Shown: positions 1-7,238 of the stretch, one piece after another
Layout of the letters: each line of letters begins with the position of its first letter
How positions within the stretch are numbered: position 1 is the first letter of the stretch
Source of the DNA: Corynebacterium tuberculostearicum SK141
GTDB lineage: Bacteria; Actinomycetota; Actinomycetes; Mycobacteriales; Mycobacteriaceae
NCBI RefSeq assembly: GCF_000175635.1
Contig: NZ_ACVP01000032.1
Coordinates: forward strand, 26,107 to 90,106
Length of the DNA stretch: 64,000 nucleotides
Direction of reading: 5' to 3'
Program-made: the position numbers and the translations under genes
Notes under the pieces: model-generated
The model's database searches: none
Told to the model about the DNA's origin: nothing
Seen by the model: the letters and a program-made list of their open reading frames with translations, nothing else

Positions 1-1217
1 ACGACCACGACCTTTATATTCAAACCAGCCGGTTCTTGGACGAGCGTCTCCGAGTAGCTGCCTACGAGGCACTCGATAAATTGCCGGATGGTGTGACCGC
101 GATTCAGAAACTTCGCGAGTCTGCCAAGGCTTACTTCAACTTAGCTGTTGATAATCCCACCTACTTCGCCGCTTATAACAACTGCGAGACGGCAACGAGT
201 TTTCCCAACTTTGAGGAAGGCATCGAAGAGGCGAAAAGCTTTGATGCCTTTCCGCCCACTTTCCGCTGGATGCTTGAACAGATGCGGGAAGCAGCCATTG
301 CAGCACGCGGCGATTTTGATCACCGTTTGGTAGTGACCCAAGCTCTTACTTTTTTGTCTGAGTTGCAAGGTATCACCCACTTAGCCACGTTCGGCATTAT
401 GCGGCATCTTTCGCCGACGGCGAAGAAGCAGACCTTTAATGCTTGCATTGAGACTTTGTTCTCTGGTTTGGAAGTTAGCTTGCGTGACGGGGAGATTGCG
501 CCCTTTGAACCGCGAGCACTCGTTGGCGATCCAGCGGAACCGTTTACTACAGCAGCGAAGGACATGCCAAAGTCTACGATTGAGGAAAAGCGCGCAGCCG
601 TCTTCCGTGGTGCGGCCGAAGAGATTGTCTATAACGGTCTTCCTAGCTTGCATCTCGGCTCTGCTGCCGCACGAGCAGGCGTAGATTTGGCAGATGCGGA
701 GCATCTTTTCGACGGTAATTCTCACCTGCTGCGTTCTTTGGAAGAATCTTTGGATGAAGCCAATACGCTAGCAATCATGCGCCAGAACCAGGCCGTGCCA
801 GAAGGTTCTCACGGACTGGATTATATTAAGGCAACCGGCTTTGGTTATTTGGAGTATGCGCTGGAAGATCCCGTCGGCTTTGTTGCCCTCATTGAGGTCT
901 CTAGCCGCTCGATCGTCCCCGTTTCTTTCGACGAGACCGGCGATACTGAGCAACCATTTGATATGGGCAAGGCATTTACCTTCATCATGAATTTGGTGCG
1001 CGATGCCATTGCTGAGTCGAATGGACCACGTTCGCCGTGGATTCTTTTTACCCAGATTGCAGCTTTGTGGGCTTCTATCCACGGCCTTTCGCAGCTAAGT
1101 ACCGTAGGTGCGTTGCGCTATCACTCGGCCAATTTTTACTTTGGCCTAGCTTCTAAGGTGATGGACATACTCCTTCAGGGCATGGTTAATGTACTTGAGC
1201 TTAAAAAGCCCGATTAA
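1..1217 (+). CDS. Tandem TetR-type regulator, 5' end outside window
   Basis: The reading frame is open from the left edge, so the gene is cut by the window; a TTG at 36 is only an internal codon. The visible protein looks like two TetR units in one chain. The first 160 or so residues resemble a TetR ligand-binding half preceded by the tail of a helix-turn-helix. From about residue 185 (counting from position 36) a second N-terminal unit begins, with a helix-turn-helix-like stretch around ARAGVDLADAEHLF, followed by a second C-terminal half. Both C-terminal halves carry a similar helix pattern (LTFLSELQGITHLATFGIMRH and ALWASIHGLSQLSTVGALRY regions), suggesting internal duplication. The ligand and targets are unknown. 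It converges with the response-regulator gene, leaving 46 bp between them. Confidence 0.7.
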   Translation, partial: DHDLYIQTSRFLDERLRVAAYEALDKLPDGVTAIQKLRESAKAYFNLAVDNPTYFAAYNNCETATSFPNFEEGIEEAKSFDAFPPTFRWMLEQMREAAIAARGDFDHRLVVTQALTFLSELQGITHLATFGIMRHLSPTAKKQTFNACIETLFSGLEVSLRDGEIAPFEPRALVGDPAEPFTTAAKDMPKSTIEEKRAAVFRGAAEEIVYNGLPSLHLGSAAARAGVDLADAEHLFDGNSHLLRSLEESLDEANTLAIMRQNQAVPEGSHGLDYIKATGFGYLEYALEDPVGFVALIEVSSRSIVPVSFDETGDTEQPFDMGKAFTFIMNLVRDAIAESNGPRSPWILFTQIAALWASIHGLSQLSTVGALRYHSANFYFGLASKVMDILLQGMVNVLELKKPD

Positions 1218-1263
1218 GCATCCACAAGCAGCAAGGGGATTTCGGCACTGGGCGTCGCGTTTT

Positions 1264-1872
1264 CTAAATCCATCCTTGCGTCTGCGCTATGGTTGCTGCC
1301 TCAAAGCGATTTCCAGCCGCAGTTTTGGCGATGAGCGAAGATATAATATTGCGCACCGTTCCATTGCTCAGGTGGATCTTGCGGGCGATCTGGTGAGTGC
1401 TACTACCTTTCAAGGCGAGAAGTGCGACTTCTTGTTCGCGTGCGTTCAGTGGATTTTCCCGAATGAAAATGGTCTCTTGGGCGAGTGCTGGGTCAATGAC
1501 CTTAAGCCCGGAGTGCACCCGCCGAATGTCTTCGGCTAGTTTTTCTGGCGGGGTATCTTTGACTACGAACCCGGAAACCCCGGTCTCCAGCGCCCGTTTC
1601 ACGTAGCCACCGCGGCCGAAGGTAGTGACTATGAGGCTGCGGCAGCCCGTGCCTTGCAGCTCAACGGCGGCATCTAGCCCGTTCTTGCCGGGCATTTCAA
1701 TATCCAGCAGAGCAACATCGACGCTATGCTTGGCGACGAGCCCCGCAACCTCCACACCCGTTGCGCACTGTGCTACAACGCTAATGTCTGGCTCTGTTTC
1801 CAAGAGAGCAACTAGCGCCCCTCGCACCAATGATTGATCCTCAGCAATGAGAACTCGAATGGTTTCAGGCAT
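1264..1872 (-). CDS. LuxR/NarL-type response regulator (DesR-like)
   Basis: This is a 202-residue response regulator. The N-terminal receiver domain (about 1-120) has the acidic pair E11/D12 and phosphoacceptor D57 in LLDIEMPG. The C-terminal LuxR-type helix-turn-helix (about 138-200) contains LNAREQEVALLAL and HLSNGTVRNIIS. It overlaps the histidine kinase gene by 8 bp, so the two form a cognate two-component pair and are probably translationally coupled. The ABC-2 transporter genes lie upstream in the same operon. DesR/LiaR-type systems next to ABC-2 exporters usually sense membrane or antibiotic stress; that role is an inference here. A likely target is the palindrome at 4808-4828. Confidence 0.9.
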   Translation of the reverse strand: MPETIRVLIAEDQSLVRGALVALLETEPDISVVAQCATGVEVAGLVAKHSVDVALLDIEMPGKNGLDAAVELQGTGCRSLIVTTFGRGGYVKRALETGVSGFVVKDTPPEKLAEDIRRVHSGLKVIDPALAQETIFIRENPLNAREQEVALLALKGSSTHQIARKIHLSNGTVRNIISSLIAKTAAGNRFEAATIAQTQGWI

Positions 1873-3010
1873 CGCCTACACCTCCGTCGGTGTTAAGAGG
1901 AAGAAAGTCGTTGTCTCCGTCCATAGTAACCAAGGCGAGCGTGCAGTCATTGCGGCGCGCAAAAAGCAGCTGCCCGCCAGCTTTTGTCACGCGGTTGCGC
2001 AGACCACTAAGCCCTCCTTGGGGACGGAACAGGCTTTCTTCTGCACCGAATCCGCAGCCATCGTCTGCTACCTGCAGTTGGTGGTCTGTCACTTGGACCC
2101 AGCAATGGGTGGCACCGGAGTGCCGGACCACGTTGGTGGTCAATTCGCGCAGAGCCCAGGAAAATTCGGCGTCATAAAGACCAGCGGCCTTGGTAGCCGA
2201 AGGCAAATAGGGCGCAATACCCGCGGTTTCGAGCGCCCTCCGGGCGGCGTGGATTTCGCCTTCAAAAGTGGGCATGCGCATCCGAGTCACTGTGGAGCGG
2301 ACTTCCGCCAGACCTCGGCGAGAAAGCTCACTTACCTCTTGCAGTTCCTGCCTTGCCCGCTGTGGATCCGTATCTATTAGCCGGCGCGCCAGCTCGGACT
2401 TAAGATTAATCACGGTAAGAGAGTGCCCCAAGAGATCGTGAACATCGGTAGCAATATCCTCGCGCTGGCGTGCCAGCTCCAATCGGCGTTCTAGCTTTGC
2501 GCGACTATCTTGACGCTGGGAAAAGGTGCCGAGCAGCACTAAAAATATTGGCCAAGCGAAAAGGACGATGAGGACCCAGCCGATATTTTTGGGCGTAAGG
2601 TACCAAGTGGCAGCAGCCACCACCGCCCCTGTAAGAAGGGTGAACGCTAAGCTGTGGCGCAAAGGAAGGTTAAAGCCGAGCAATGCCGCCAAGTACGGCG
2701 CAAAAATGACGGCAATGCTCCCGAAGAAGACAGTCGACAATACCGCGATGGCTGCAAGTGCAAACCAATACAGCCCGATTCGCTGCTCTACCCGCCATCC
2801 GCGGGGGTAGTAGCCTCCAGCGCCGAAAGCGAAGAAATAGACAAGACCGAACACTAGAGCGCACGAAAGGGCCCCGATTTGATTAGTAAGGGTCATCCCC
2901 GGCGCGGCAAAAGTGGTCCCCAGTCCAGGAATGAGAAAGACTAACCACACACTGGCAAAAAGCGCACTTTTGAGGCTGAACCCGCGGAATGGCTCTCGGA
3001 GAGATGACAT
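1865..3010 (-). CDS. Sensor histidine kinase (HisKA_3, DesK-like)
   Basis: This is a 381-residue membrane kinase. About five or six hydrophobic segments occupy residues 10-165. A dimerisation/phosphoacceptor domain of the HisKA_3 type follows, with H191 in VHDLLGHSLTV, and then a HATPase with N-box ELTTNVVRHSG and G-box DDGCGFG. The frame extends upstream to 3100, but the ATG at 3010 was chosen because it overlaps the permease stop as TGATG, a coupling arrangement, and removes an unlikely polar extension. It would autophosphorylate and pass phosphate to the adjacent LuxR-type regulator. The stimulus is unknown. Confidence 0.88.
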   Translation of the reverse strand: MSSLREPFRGFSLKSALFASVWLVFLIPGLGTTFAAPGMTLTNQIGALSCALVFGLVYFFAFGAGGYYPRGWRVEQRIGLYWFALAAIAVLSTVFFGSIAVIFAPYLAALLGFNLPLRHSLAFTLLTGAVVAAATWYLTPKNIGWVLIVLFAWPIFLVLLGTFSQRQDSRAKLERRLELARQREDIATDVHDLLGHSLTVINLKSELARRLIDTDPQRARQELQEVSELSRRGLAEVRSTVTRMRMPTFEGEIHAARRALETAGIAPYLPSATKAAGLYDAEFSWALRELTTNVVRHSGATHCWVQVTDHQLQVADDGCGFGAEESLFRPQGGLSGLRNRVTKAGGQLLFARRNDCTLALVTMDGDNDFLPLNTDGGVGDA

Positions 3011-3801
3011 CAGCGCCGAGCTTTGTCGCGGGAGCGTAGCAGGAGGCACGCGGTCAGGAAGATTGTCGTCCATACCGCGAAGTTTAGCCACGCCATCCAC
3101 AACGGGTGCGTAATCGTGCCTTCATCCCCGTTGAGGAACTGGCTTCCTTCTGCCAGAGGCCACTGGGCTAGTACAACTGGACCGAAAAGGGGAGTGAAGC
3201 GGCCCCACTCCATTAGCGGCTTGGTCAGCGGTGTGAACACATTCGCCGCGAAAAGAAAAAGAACAACAGACGTCGAGGCGATTGCGACGGAGTTGTCGGT
3301 GGGCAACGCCATTGCCCACACCAAGCCATAAAAGCCCAAGGGAATGGAAACTAGGAGGCAGGAAATGAAGCTTAAGATCCACTGGTGTGGCTGCATTTCC
3401 GCATGTGTAGCGGCGCCAGTCAAATATACTGCCGTAATGGGTAGCAGGGCTTGAAAGCCGATGGATATGAGGTTTGCCCACAGCAGCTGGCGTGAGCGTA
3501 ATGGAGTAAGCGCTAGTTGGCGTGCCCACCCAGTCTTGGCATCGGTGACGGCGGAGCCGGCGGCTGCAACGGAACCGGCGACGCCACCGTAGAGAGCCAT
3601 ACTGATCATTTCTAAGGCAGCAAAATTTCCTTCTTTAAAGGGGGTATCGCCAAAGTCCATCATGGCGCCGAAGAGGAGATAGAAAAGCACCGGCAAAATG
3701 GTGCTGAAAAATATCGGAGTGAAGTTTCGACGCAGGCGCAGCAGGTTATGGGCAGCAAACCGCAGGGTTCGTGCAGTGGTGGTTGCAGATTTTATCGTCA
3801 T
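3010..3801 (-). CDS. ABC-2 type transporter permease
   Basis: This 263-residue integral membrane protein has about six hydrophobic segments and is of the ABC-2/DrrB-like exporter type. An ATG at 3801 is preferred over the TTG at 3819 because AAGGA lies 7 nt before the ATG. It sits between the ATPase gene (40 bp upstream) and the kinase gene, with which it shares a TGATG stop/start overlap. Together with the ATPase it should form a 2+2 exporter. The substrate cannot be read from sequence; such exporters next to LuxR-type two-component systems often handle antimicrobial compounds or lipids. Confidence 0.88.
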   Translation of the reverse strand: MTIKSATTTARTLRFAAHNLLRLRRNFTPIFFSTILPVLFYLLFGAMMDFGDTPFKEGNFAALEMISMALYGGVAGSVAAAGSAVTDAKTGWARQLALTPLRSRQLLWANLISIGFQALLPITAVYLTGAATHAEMQPHQWILSFISCLLVSIPLGFYGLVWAMALPTDNSVAIASTSVVLFLFAANVFTPLTKPLMEWGRFTPLFGPVVLAQWPLAEGSQFLNGDEGTITHPLWMAWLNFAVWTTIFLTACLLLRSRDKARR

Positions 3802-3840
3802 GGGAGATTCCTTGTGCAAAGGTTTACTGGAAGTGGCTGG

Positions 3841-4764
3841 TTAAGGTTGGGGCGCAGTCATCGTTAAAAATGCGTCCTCTAAGGAGCGATTCCGAATTGT
3901 GATGTTGCGCGCCGAGGTGTGGTTAAGGAGGTATCTTGCAAGCGCATCAGAGTCACTGGTTACCATGCGGGCGTAGTCGCCAGACTGGGAAATCTCGGTA
4001 GAAATCGGTAGCTCGTCTGTAGAGGGGACTGGCCCTGCGAACTTCGCCTCGACAATGCGCTGGGCCGACTGCTCGCGAAAATCCTGGGCGCTCGCATCCG
4101 CACATAGTTTGCCTTCATGAAGGAGAATAATCCTTTGCGCAAAATTGTCCGCCTCCTCCAGATAGTGGGTGGCAAAGACAATAGTTCGTCCCAACTCTGC
4201 CTGGCGGCGCATGGTGGTCCAGAACTCGTGGCGAGCATTAGCATCCATTCCTACAGTGGGCTCATCGAGCAAGAGAACGTGGGGATTGCCTAAAAGCGCG
4301 AGCGCGAATCGCACACGCTGTTGCTCGCCGCCAGAACATTTGCCCACCTTTCGGTGAAGGATCCGTGTGAGGTCGGCTTGTGCGGCTATATCCCCGACTG
4401 GCAGGGGATGTGGAAAGGTGGCGGACATCATCTGCAGGGTGTCCAGGACTGTGAGCTCGGATAGGAGGCCGCCGGTTTGCAATACGGCGCCGATCTCCGA
4501 GCCTTGTACGGCAGCTCGCGGCGTGCGGTTAAGGACTGAAATGCTGCCTGTGGTGGGGGTGGTGAGGCCAAGGATGAGGTCAAAGAGGGTGGTTTTGCCG
4601 GCACCATTGGTGCCTAAAAGTCCTACGATTTCGCCCTGGGAGATACTAAATGAAACCTCGCTCAGCGCACGGACCGGCTCTGAGCCTCTCGTGGTGAAAG
4701 TTTTACTGACTCCGGAAACTTTTATGGCTGGCGTGTGTTTCGCCCTAAGGTCTGTCGTGCTCAT
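3841..4764 (-). CDS. ABC transporter ATP-binding protein (DrrA-like)
   Basis: This 307-residue ATPase has a single nucleotide-binding domain. Walker A is GTNGAGKT at 51-58, the signature is CSGGEQQR, Walker B is VLLLDEPTVGMD, and the switch histidine is in FATHYLEEA. A C-terminal extension of about 80 residues (from about 225) is typical of DrrA-type drug exporter ATPases. It is the first gene of the ATPase-permease-kinase-regulator operon and is transcribed from the region holding the 4808-4828 palindrome. Confidence 0.93.
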   Translation of the reverse strand: MSTTDLRAKHTPAIKVSGVSKTFTTRGSEPVRALSEVSFSISQGEIVGLLGTNGAGKTTLFDLILGLTTPTTGSISVLNRTPRAAVQGSEIGAVLQTGGLLSELTVLDTLQMMSATFPHPLPVGDIAAQADLTRILHRKVGKCSGGEQQRVRFALALLGNPHVLLLDEPTVGMDANARHEFWTTMRRQAELGRTIVFATHYLEEADNFAQRIILLHEGKLCADASAQDFREQSAQRIVEAKFAGPVPSTDELPISTEISQSGDYARMVTSDSDALARYLLNHTSARNITIRNRSLEDAFLTMTAPQP

Positions 4765-4807
4765 ACCTAAAAGGTATTCGGGGCCAGCCAGAATGGTGAA
4801 TAGGATC

Positions 4808-4828
4808 TGTCATGAAATTTTCATGACA
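4808..4828. promoter_or_regulatory. Near-perfect palindrome between exporter operon and CadD-like gene
   Basis: Two 10-bp arms, TGTCATGAAA and TTTCATGACA, are exact reverse complements around a single central T. A third copy of the half-site core, TGTCATG, starts at 4831. The site lies 44 bp upstream of the ATPase start and 28 bp upstream of the divergent CadD-like start. It is well placed to act as operator for the operon's own LuxR-type regulator. The assignment is inferred from position and symmetry. Confidence 0.6.
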
Positions 4829-4843
4829 AGTGTCATGGCGCGA

Positions 4844-4849
4844 TAGGCT
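4844..4849 (+). promoter_or_regulatory. -10 box TAGGCT, leaderless CadD-like gene
   Basis: TAGGCT matches the corynebacterial TANNNT -10 pattern and ends 6 nt before the GTG start at 4856, implying transcription starting at or next to the start codon. No Shine-Dalgarno sequence is present. Confidence 0.55.
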
Positions 4850-4855
4850 GGGTGA

Positions 4856-5428
4856 GTGCTTACTACTCTCGCAGCGGCCGCTGGGCTATTTGTGGCCACC
4901 AATATCGATGACATTATAGTTCTATCCCTCTTTTTCGCCCGCGGTGCTGGGCGCAAGGGCACAACTGCCGCGATACTGATGGGCCAGTATCTCGGTTTCC
5001 TTGGCATACTGGTGGCCTCTTCCGTTGTCGGATTGGGCTTCAACGCCGTTATACCGACCGATCTCATTCGCTACTTTGGCCTCATCCCGTTGTTGCTGGG
5101 CCTGTGGGCGGCGTGGCAAACATTCCGAGGTGAGGATGACGATGAGGATATTTCCGGCAAAAAGCTGAGCACGCTGGCGGTCGCCGGAGTCACTTTTGCC
5201 AATGGAGGGGACAATATCGGCGTATACGTGCCCGTTTTTACTACCTCTACGCCGGCCGAAGTAGCAGTTTATTGTGCCGTCTTTCTTGCGCTTGTAGCCC
5301 CACTTGTTTTGGCGGCGCGGTTTGTGGCAACTCGGCCAGGAATCGCCGAAGCGCTGGAGAAGTGGGAGAGTGTGCTCTTTCCCGTGGTGCTCATTGCGCT
5401 GGGAATCGCGATTTTGTTTGCAGTATAA
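4856..5428 (+). CDS. CadD-like cadmium resistance/cation transporter family protein
   Basis: This 190-residue protein has about five or six hydrophobic helices. The N-terminal motif FVATNIDDIIVLSLFF and a second VTFANGGDNIGVYVPVF segment are the paired acidic, inverted-repeat motifs of the CadD/LysE-like superfamily. Members confer cadmium resistance or act as membrane exporters; the actual substrate is not determined. The GTG start follows a -10 box by 6 nt, so the message is probably leaderless. The gene is divergent from the ABC exporter operon and shares the palindrome-bearing intergenic region. Confidence 0.8.
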   Translation: MLTTLAAAAGLFVATNIDDIIVLSLFFARGAGRKGTTAAILMGQYLGFLGILVASSVVGLGFNAVIPTDLIRYFGLIPLLLGLWAAWQTFRGEDDDEDISGKKLSTLAVAGVTFANGGDNIGVYVPVFTTSTPAEVAVYCAVFLALVAPLVLAARFVATRPGIAEALEKWESVLFPVVLIALGIAILFAV

Positions 5429-5430
5429 GA

Positions 5431-5464
5431 AAAGCCAGCACCGTGTAGGTGCTGGCTGCTTTTT
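5431..5464. terminator. Intrinsic terminator after CadD-like gene
   Basis: A perfect 10-bp stem (AGCCAGCACC with GGTGCTGGCT, loop GTGTA) is followed by GCTTTTTG. It sits 2 bp after the stop codon and just before the 3' end of the convergent tRNA-Pro gene. It has A-rich sequence on the other side and could work in both directions. Confidence 0.85.
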
Positions 5465-5465
5465 G

Positions 5466-5539
5466 TCGGGCTAACAGGATTTGAACCTGCGACCCCTACA
5501 CCCCCAGTGTAGTGCGCTACCAAACTGCGCCATAGCCCG
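5466..5539 (-). tRNA. tRNA-Pro (anticodon GGG)
   Basis: A 74-nt cloverleaf on the minus strand: acceptor stem CGGGCTA/TAGCCCG, discriminator A, anticodon stem CTACA/TGTAG with loop CTGGGGG, and T-arm GGTTCAAATCC. The anticodon is GGG, reading CCC/CCU. The CCA end is not encoded. A 7-bp-arm palindrome (5542-5556) lies immediately upstream of the 5' end. Confidence 0.95.
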
Positions 5540-5610
5540 CCGTCGCACTGTGCGACTCATCTAGATTACATCAGTAGGATTCTACTGTGAAATTTGGTGT
5601 GTAACCTGCG

Positions 5611-6000
5611 TTAAAGCTCGTCGGTGGAATACACCCACGTACCGTCGAAGCGGCGGAACGAGGAACGTTCGCGCTGCGAACCGACAGCTGCTCCCTTATA
5701 AAACGCCTCAAATTCCACCACGCCGGAACTATCCATAAGGCCGCCGCCTTGGGTATCTAGGATATCGAGGCGGTAGAACCTAATGGGGGAATCTGCCAAG
5801 TCGAGGGCCTCAGGTCGAGTGACAGGATCCCACGTGCGCAGCAAGTACTCCTCGTCGCCGGTAACAAAAGCGCTAAACCGGGAGCGCATGAGCGCTTCTG
5901 CGGTGGGCGCATTGCTACCGGCATGGTACTTGCCGCAGCACTCGCCGTAGGAAAGGCCGGTGCCACAAGGACAGCGGCGCGAGGAATCATAAGCAGGCAT
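5611..6000 (-). CDS. YchJ/UPF0225 family SEC-C motif protein
   Basis: This 129-residue protein has an N-terminal SEC-C-type zinc motif, CPCGTGLSYGECCGKYH (residues 10-26), followed by the YchJ domain (ALMRSRFSAFVTGD, residues 37-50, then an NTF2-like fold). The function of the family is not established. Its ATG overlaps the stop codon of the upstream hydrolase-OsmC gene as TAATG, so the two are translationally coupled. Confidence 0.85.
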   Translation of the reverse strand: MPAYDSSRRCPCGTGLSYGECCGKYHAGSNAPTAEALMRSRFSAFVTGDEEYLLRTWDPVTRPEALDLADSPIRFYRLDILDTQGGGLMDSSGVVEFEAFYKGAAVGSQRERSSFRRFDGTWVYSTDEL

Positions 6001-7151
6001 TAGTGTGCGTCCACGATGGTGACGTTGCCTAACATGCGCTCGACATCAGTATCCTTCGCGGCAGAGTGCAAAATTGATACCTCTTCCGCTGAGAGATTAC
6101 CGGCGAGTTCGATACGGCGCTCGAAGCTGGCAGGGCCGGTTTGGGTGATGCTCACATGGACGTCGTCAAGCGCGAGCTTTTTGCCAGCCTCCTTGATAGC
6201 TTGGGTCGACGCCGTGGCGAGGGCGGACATAAGAAGACCCTCGGCGGTAAACCCCTTGCCCTTGCCGCCGTTCTTTTTAGTGCGGTCAGCGCTAAGGCTA
6301 TGGTCATTGTGGCGCACGACCACGCCGAATTTGGTGCCGGTGGCCGGCTGCGCAACGGCGGCGTCGGTACCTACTTCTTCCGGCGTGTAATCGGCAACGA
6401 TAAACTGCTCGGCCCACGCCCCAATGAGATCCGCTGCACGCGCGGCCGTACCTTGCTTGGTGAGCAGGTGGTCGGCCTTGTCGAGGGAGACCAAGGACTT
6501 GGGGTAGCGCGTGAGGAGGAAGATATTCTGCGCATTATCGATACCCACGGTTTGGTCGATGGGAGAGTGCAACACCATCAAGGGCTTGCGTAGCTTAGGC
6601 AGATATTCCTCGGGATTGGTATCTGCCAAGTCCTCCAAGAACTTGCGGGAGATGATGAGCCCGCGGCCGCCGAGGACGACTTCTACTTCACCATTGGCGT
6701 CGACCTCGCCAATCTTATCCGCGTAGTGAAGCACGGAGTGGGCTGGATCAAACGGGGCGCCGAGGGTAGCTACCGCTTTGAGGGACTTCATGGTCGTAGC
6801 TGCCTTCAAAGCGGCGGCTCCGCCCAGCGAGTGGCCCATGAGCAATTGTGGGGCAGAGTAGTTCTCCGTCAGCCAGGCGGCAGCGGCATGAATATCTTCA
6901 ACGTTCTGGCTAAAAGTAGTATCGCCAAATTCACCGGCGGACTGGCCAAGGCCGGGAAAATCGAAACGCAAAGTGGCGATGCCGAACTCGGTGAGCTGCT
7001 TCGCGGTGCGGGCAGCACCGGGAGTATGGCGGGAGCCGGCGAAGCAATGGGCAAAGATGGCATAGGCGATCGGAGGAGAATCCGGGAAGTCGATGGTTCC
7101 AGCCATCTCAGTACCCCGGCTCGAAGGCAGCTTTACATTGACGGATTGCAT
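6000..7151 (-). CDS. Bifunctional alpha/beta hydrolase - OsmC family protein
   Basis: This 383-residue fusion has an alpha/beta-hydrolase domain (about 1-255) with nucleophile elbow GHSLGG, upstream motif FDFPGLGQS and catalytic-His region KADHLL. It is joined to an OsmC/Ohr-like domain (about 270-383). OsmC domains reduce organic hydroperoxides through two cysteines, but no cysteine is visible in this OsmC half, so peroxidase activity is doubtful. The start at 7151 replaces a longer upstream frame because a TATTCT -10 box lies exactly 7 nt before it. It is divergent from secA2 and coupled to the YchJ-like gene. Confidence 0.85.
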   Translation of the reverse strand: MQSVNVKLPSSRGTEMAGTIDFPDSPPIAYAIFAHCFAGSRHTPGAARTAKQLTEFGIATLRFDFPGLGQSAGEFGDTTFSQNVEDIHAAAAWLTENYSAPQLLMGHSLGGAAALKAATTMKSLKAVATLGAPFDPAHSVLHYADKIGEVDANGEVEVVLGGRGLIISRKFLEDLADTNPEEYLPKLRKPLMVLHSPIDQTVGIDNAQNIFLLTRYPKSLVSLDKADHLLTKQGTAARAADLIGAWAEQFIVADYTPEEVGTDAAVAQPATGTKFGVVVRHNDHSLSADRTKKNGGKGKGFTAEGLLMSALATASTQAIKEAGKKLALDDVHVSITQTGPASFERRIELAGNLSAEEVSILHSAAKDTDVERMLGNVTIVDAH

Positions 7152-7158
7152 GAGAACT

Positions 7159-7164
7159 AGAATA
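7159..7164 (-). promoter_or_regulatory. -10 box TATTCT, leaderless hydrolase-OsmC gene
   Basis: TATTCT (TANNNT) on the minus strand ends 7 nt before the ATG at 7151, with no ribosome-binding site between. This supports a leaderless transcript and the shorter start. Confidence 0.55.
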
Positions 7165-7238
7165 ACGGGCCTCTTTCCCGCAATCCATACGAGGTTGACT
7201 ACAGTCGATAGGAGCAATCCATTTAAGGAGGATGAGTC

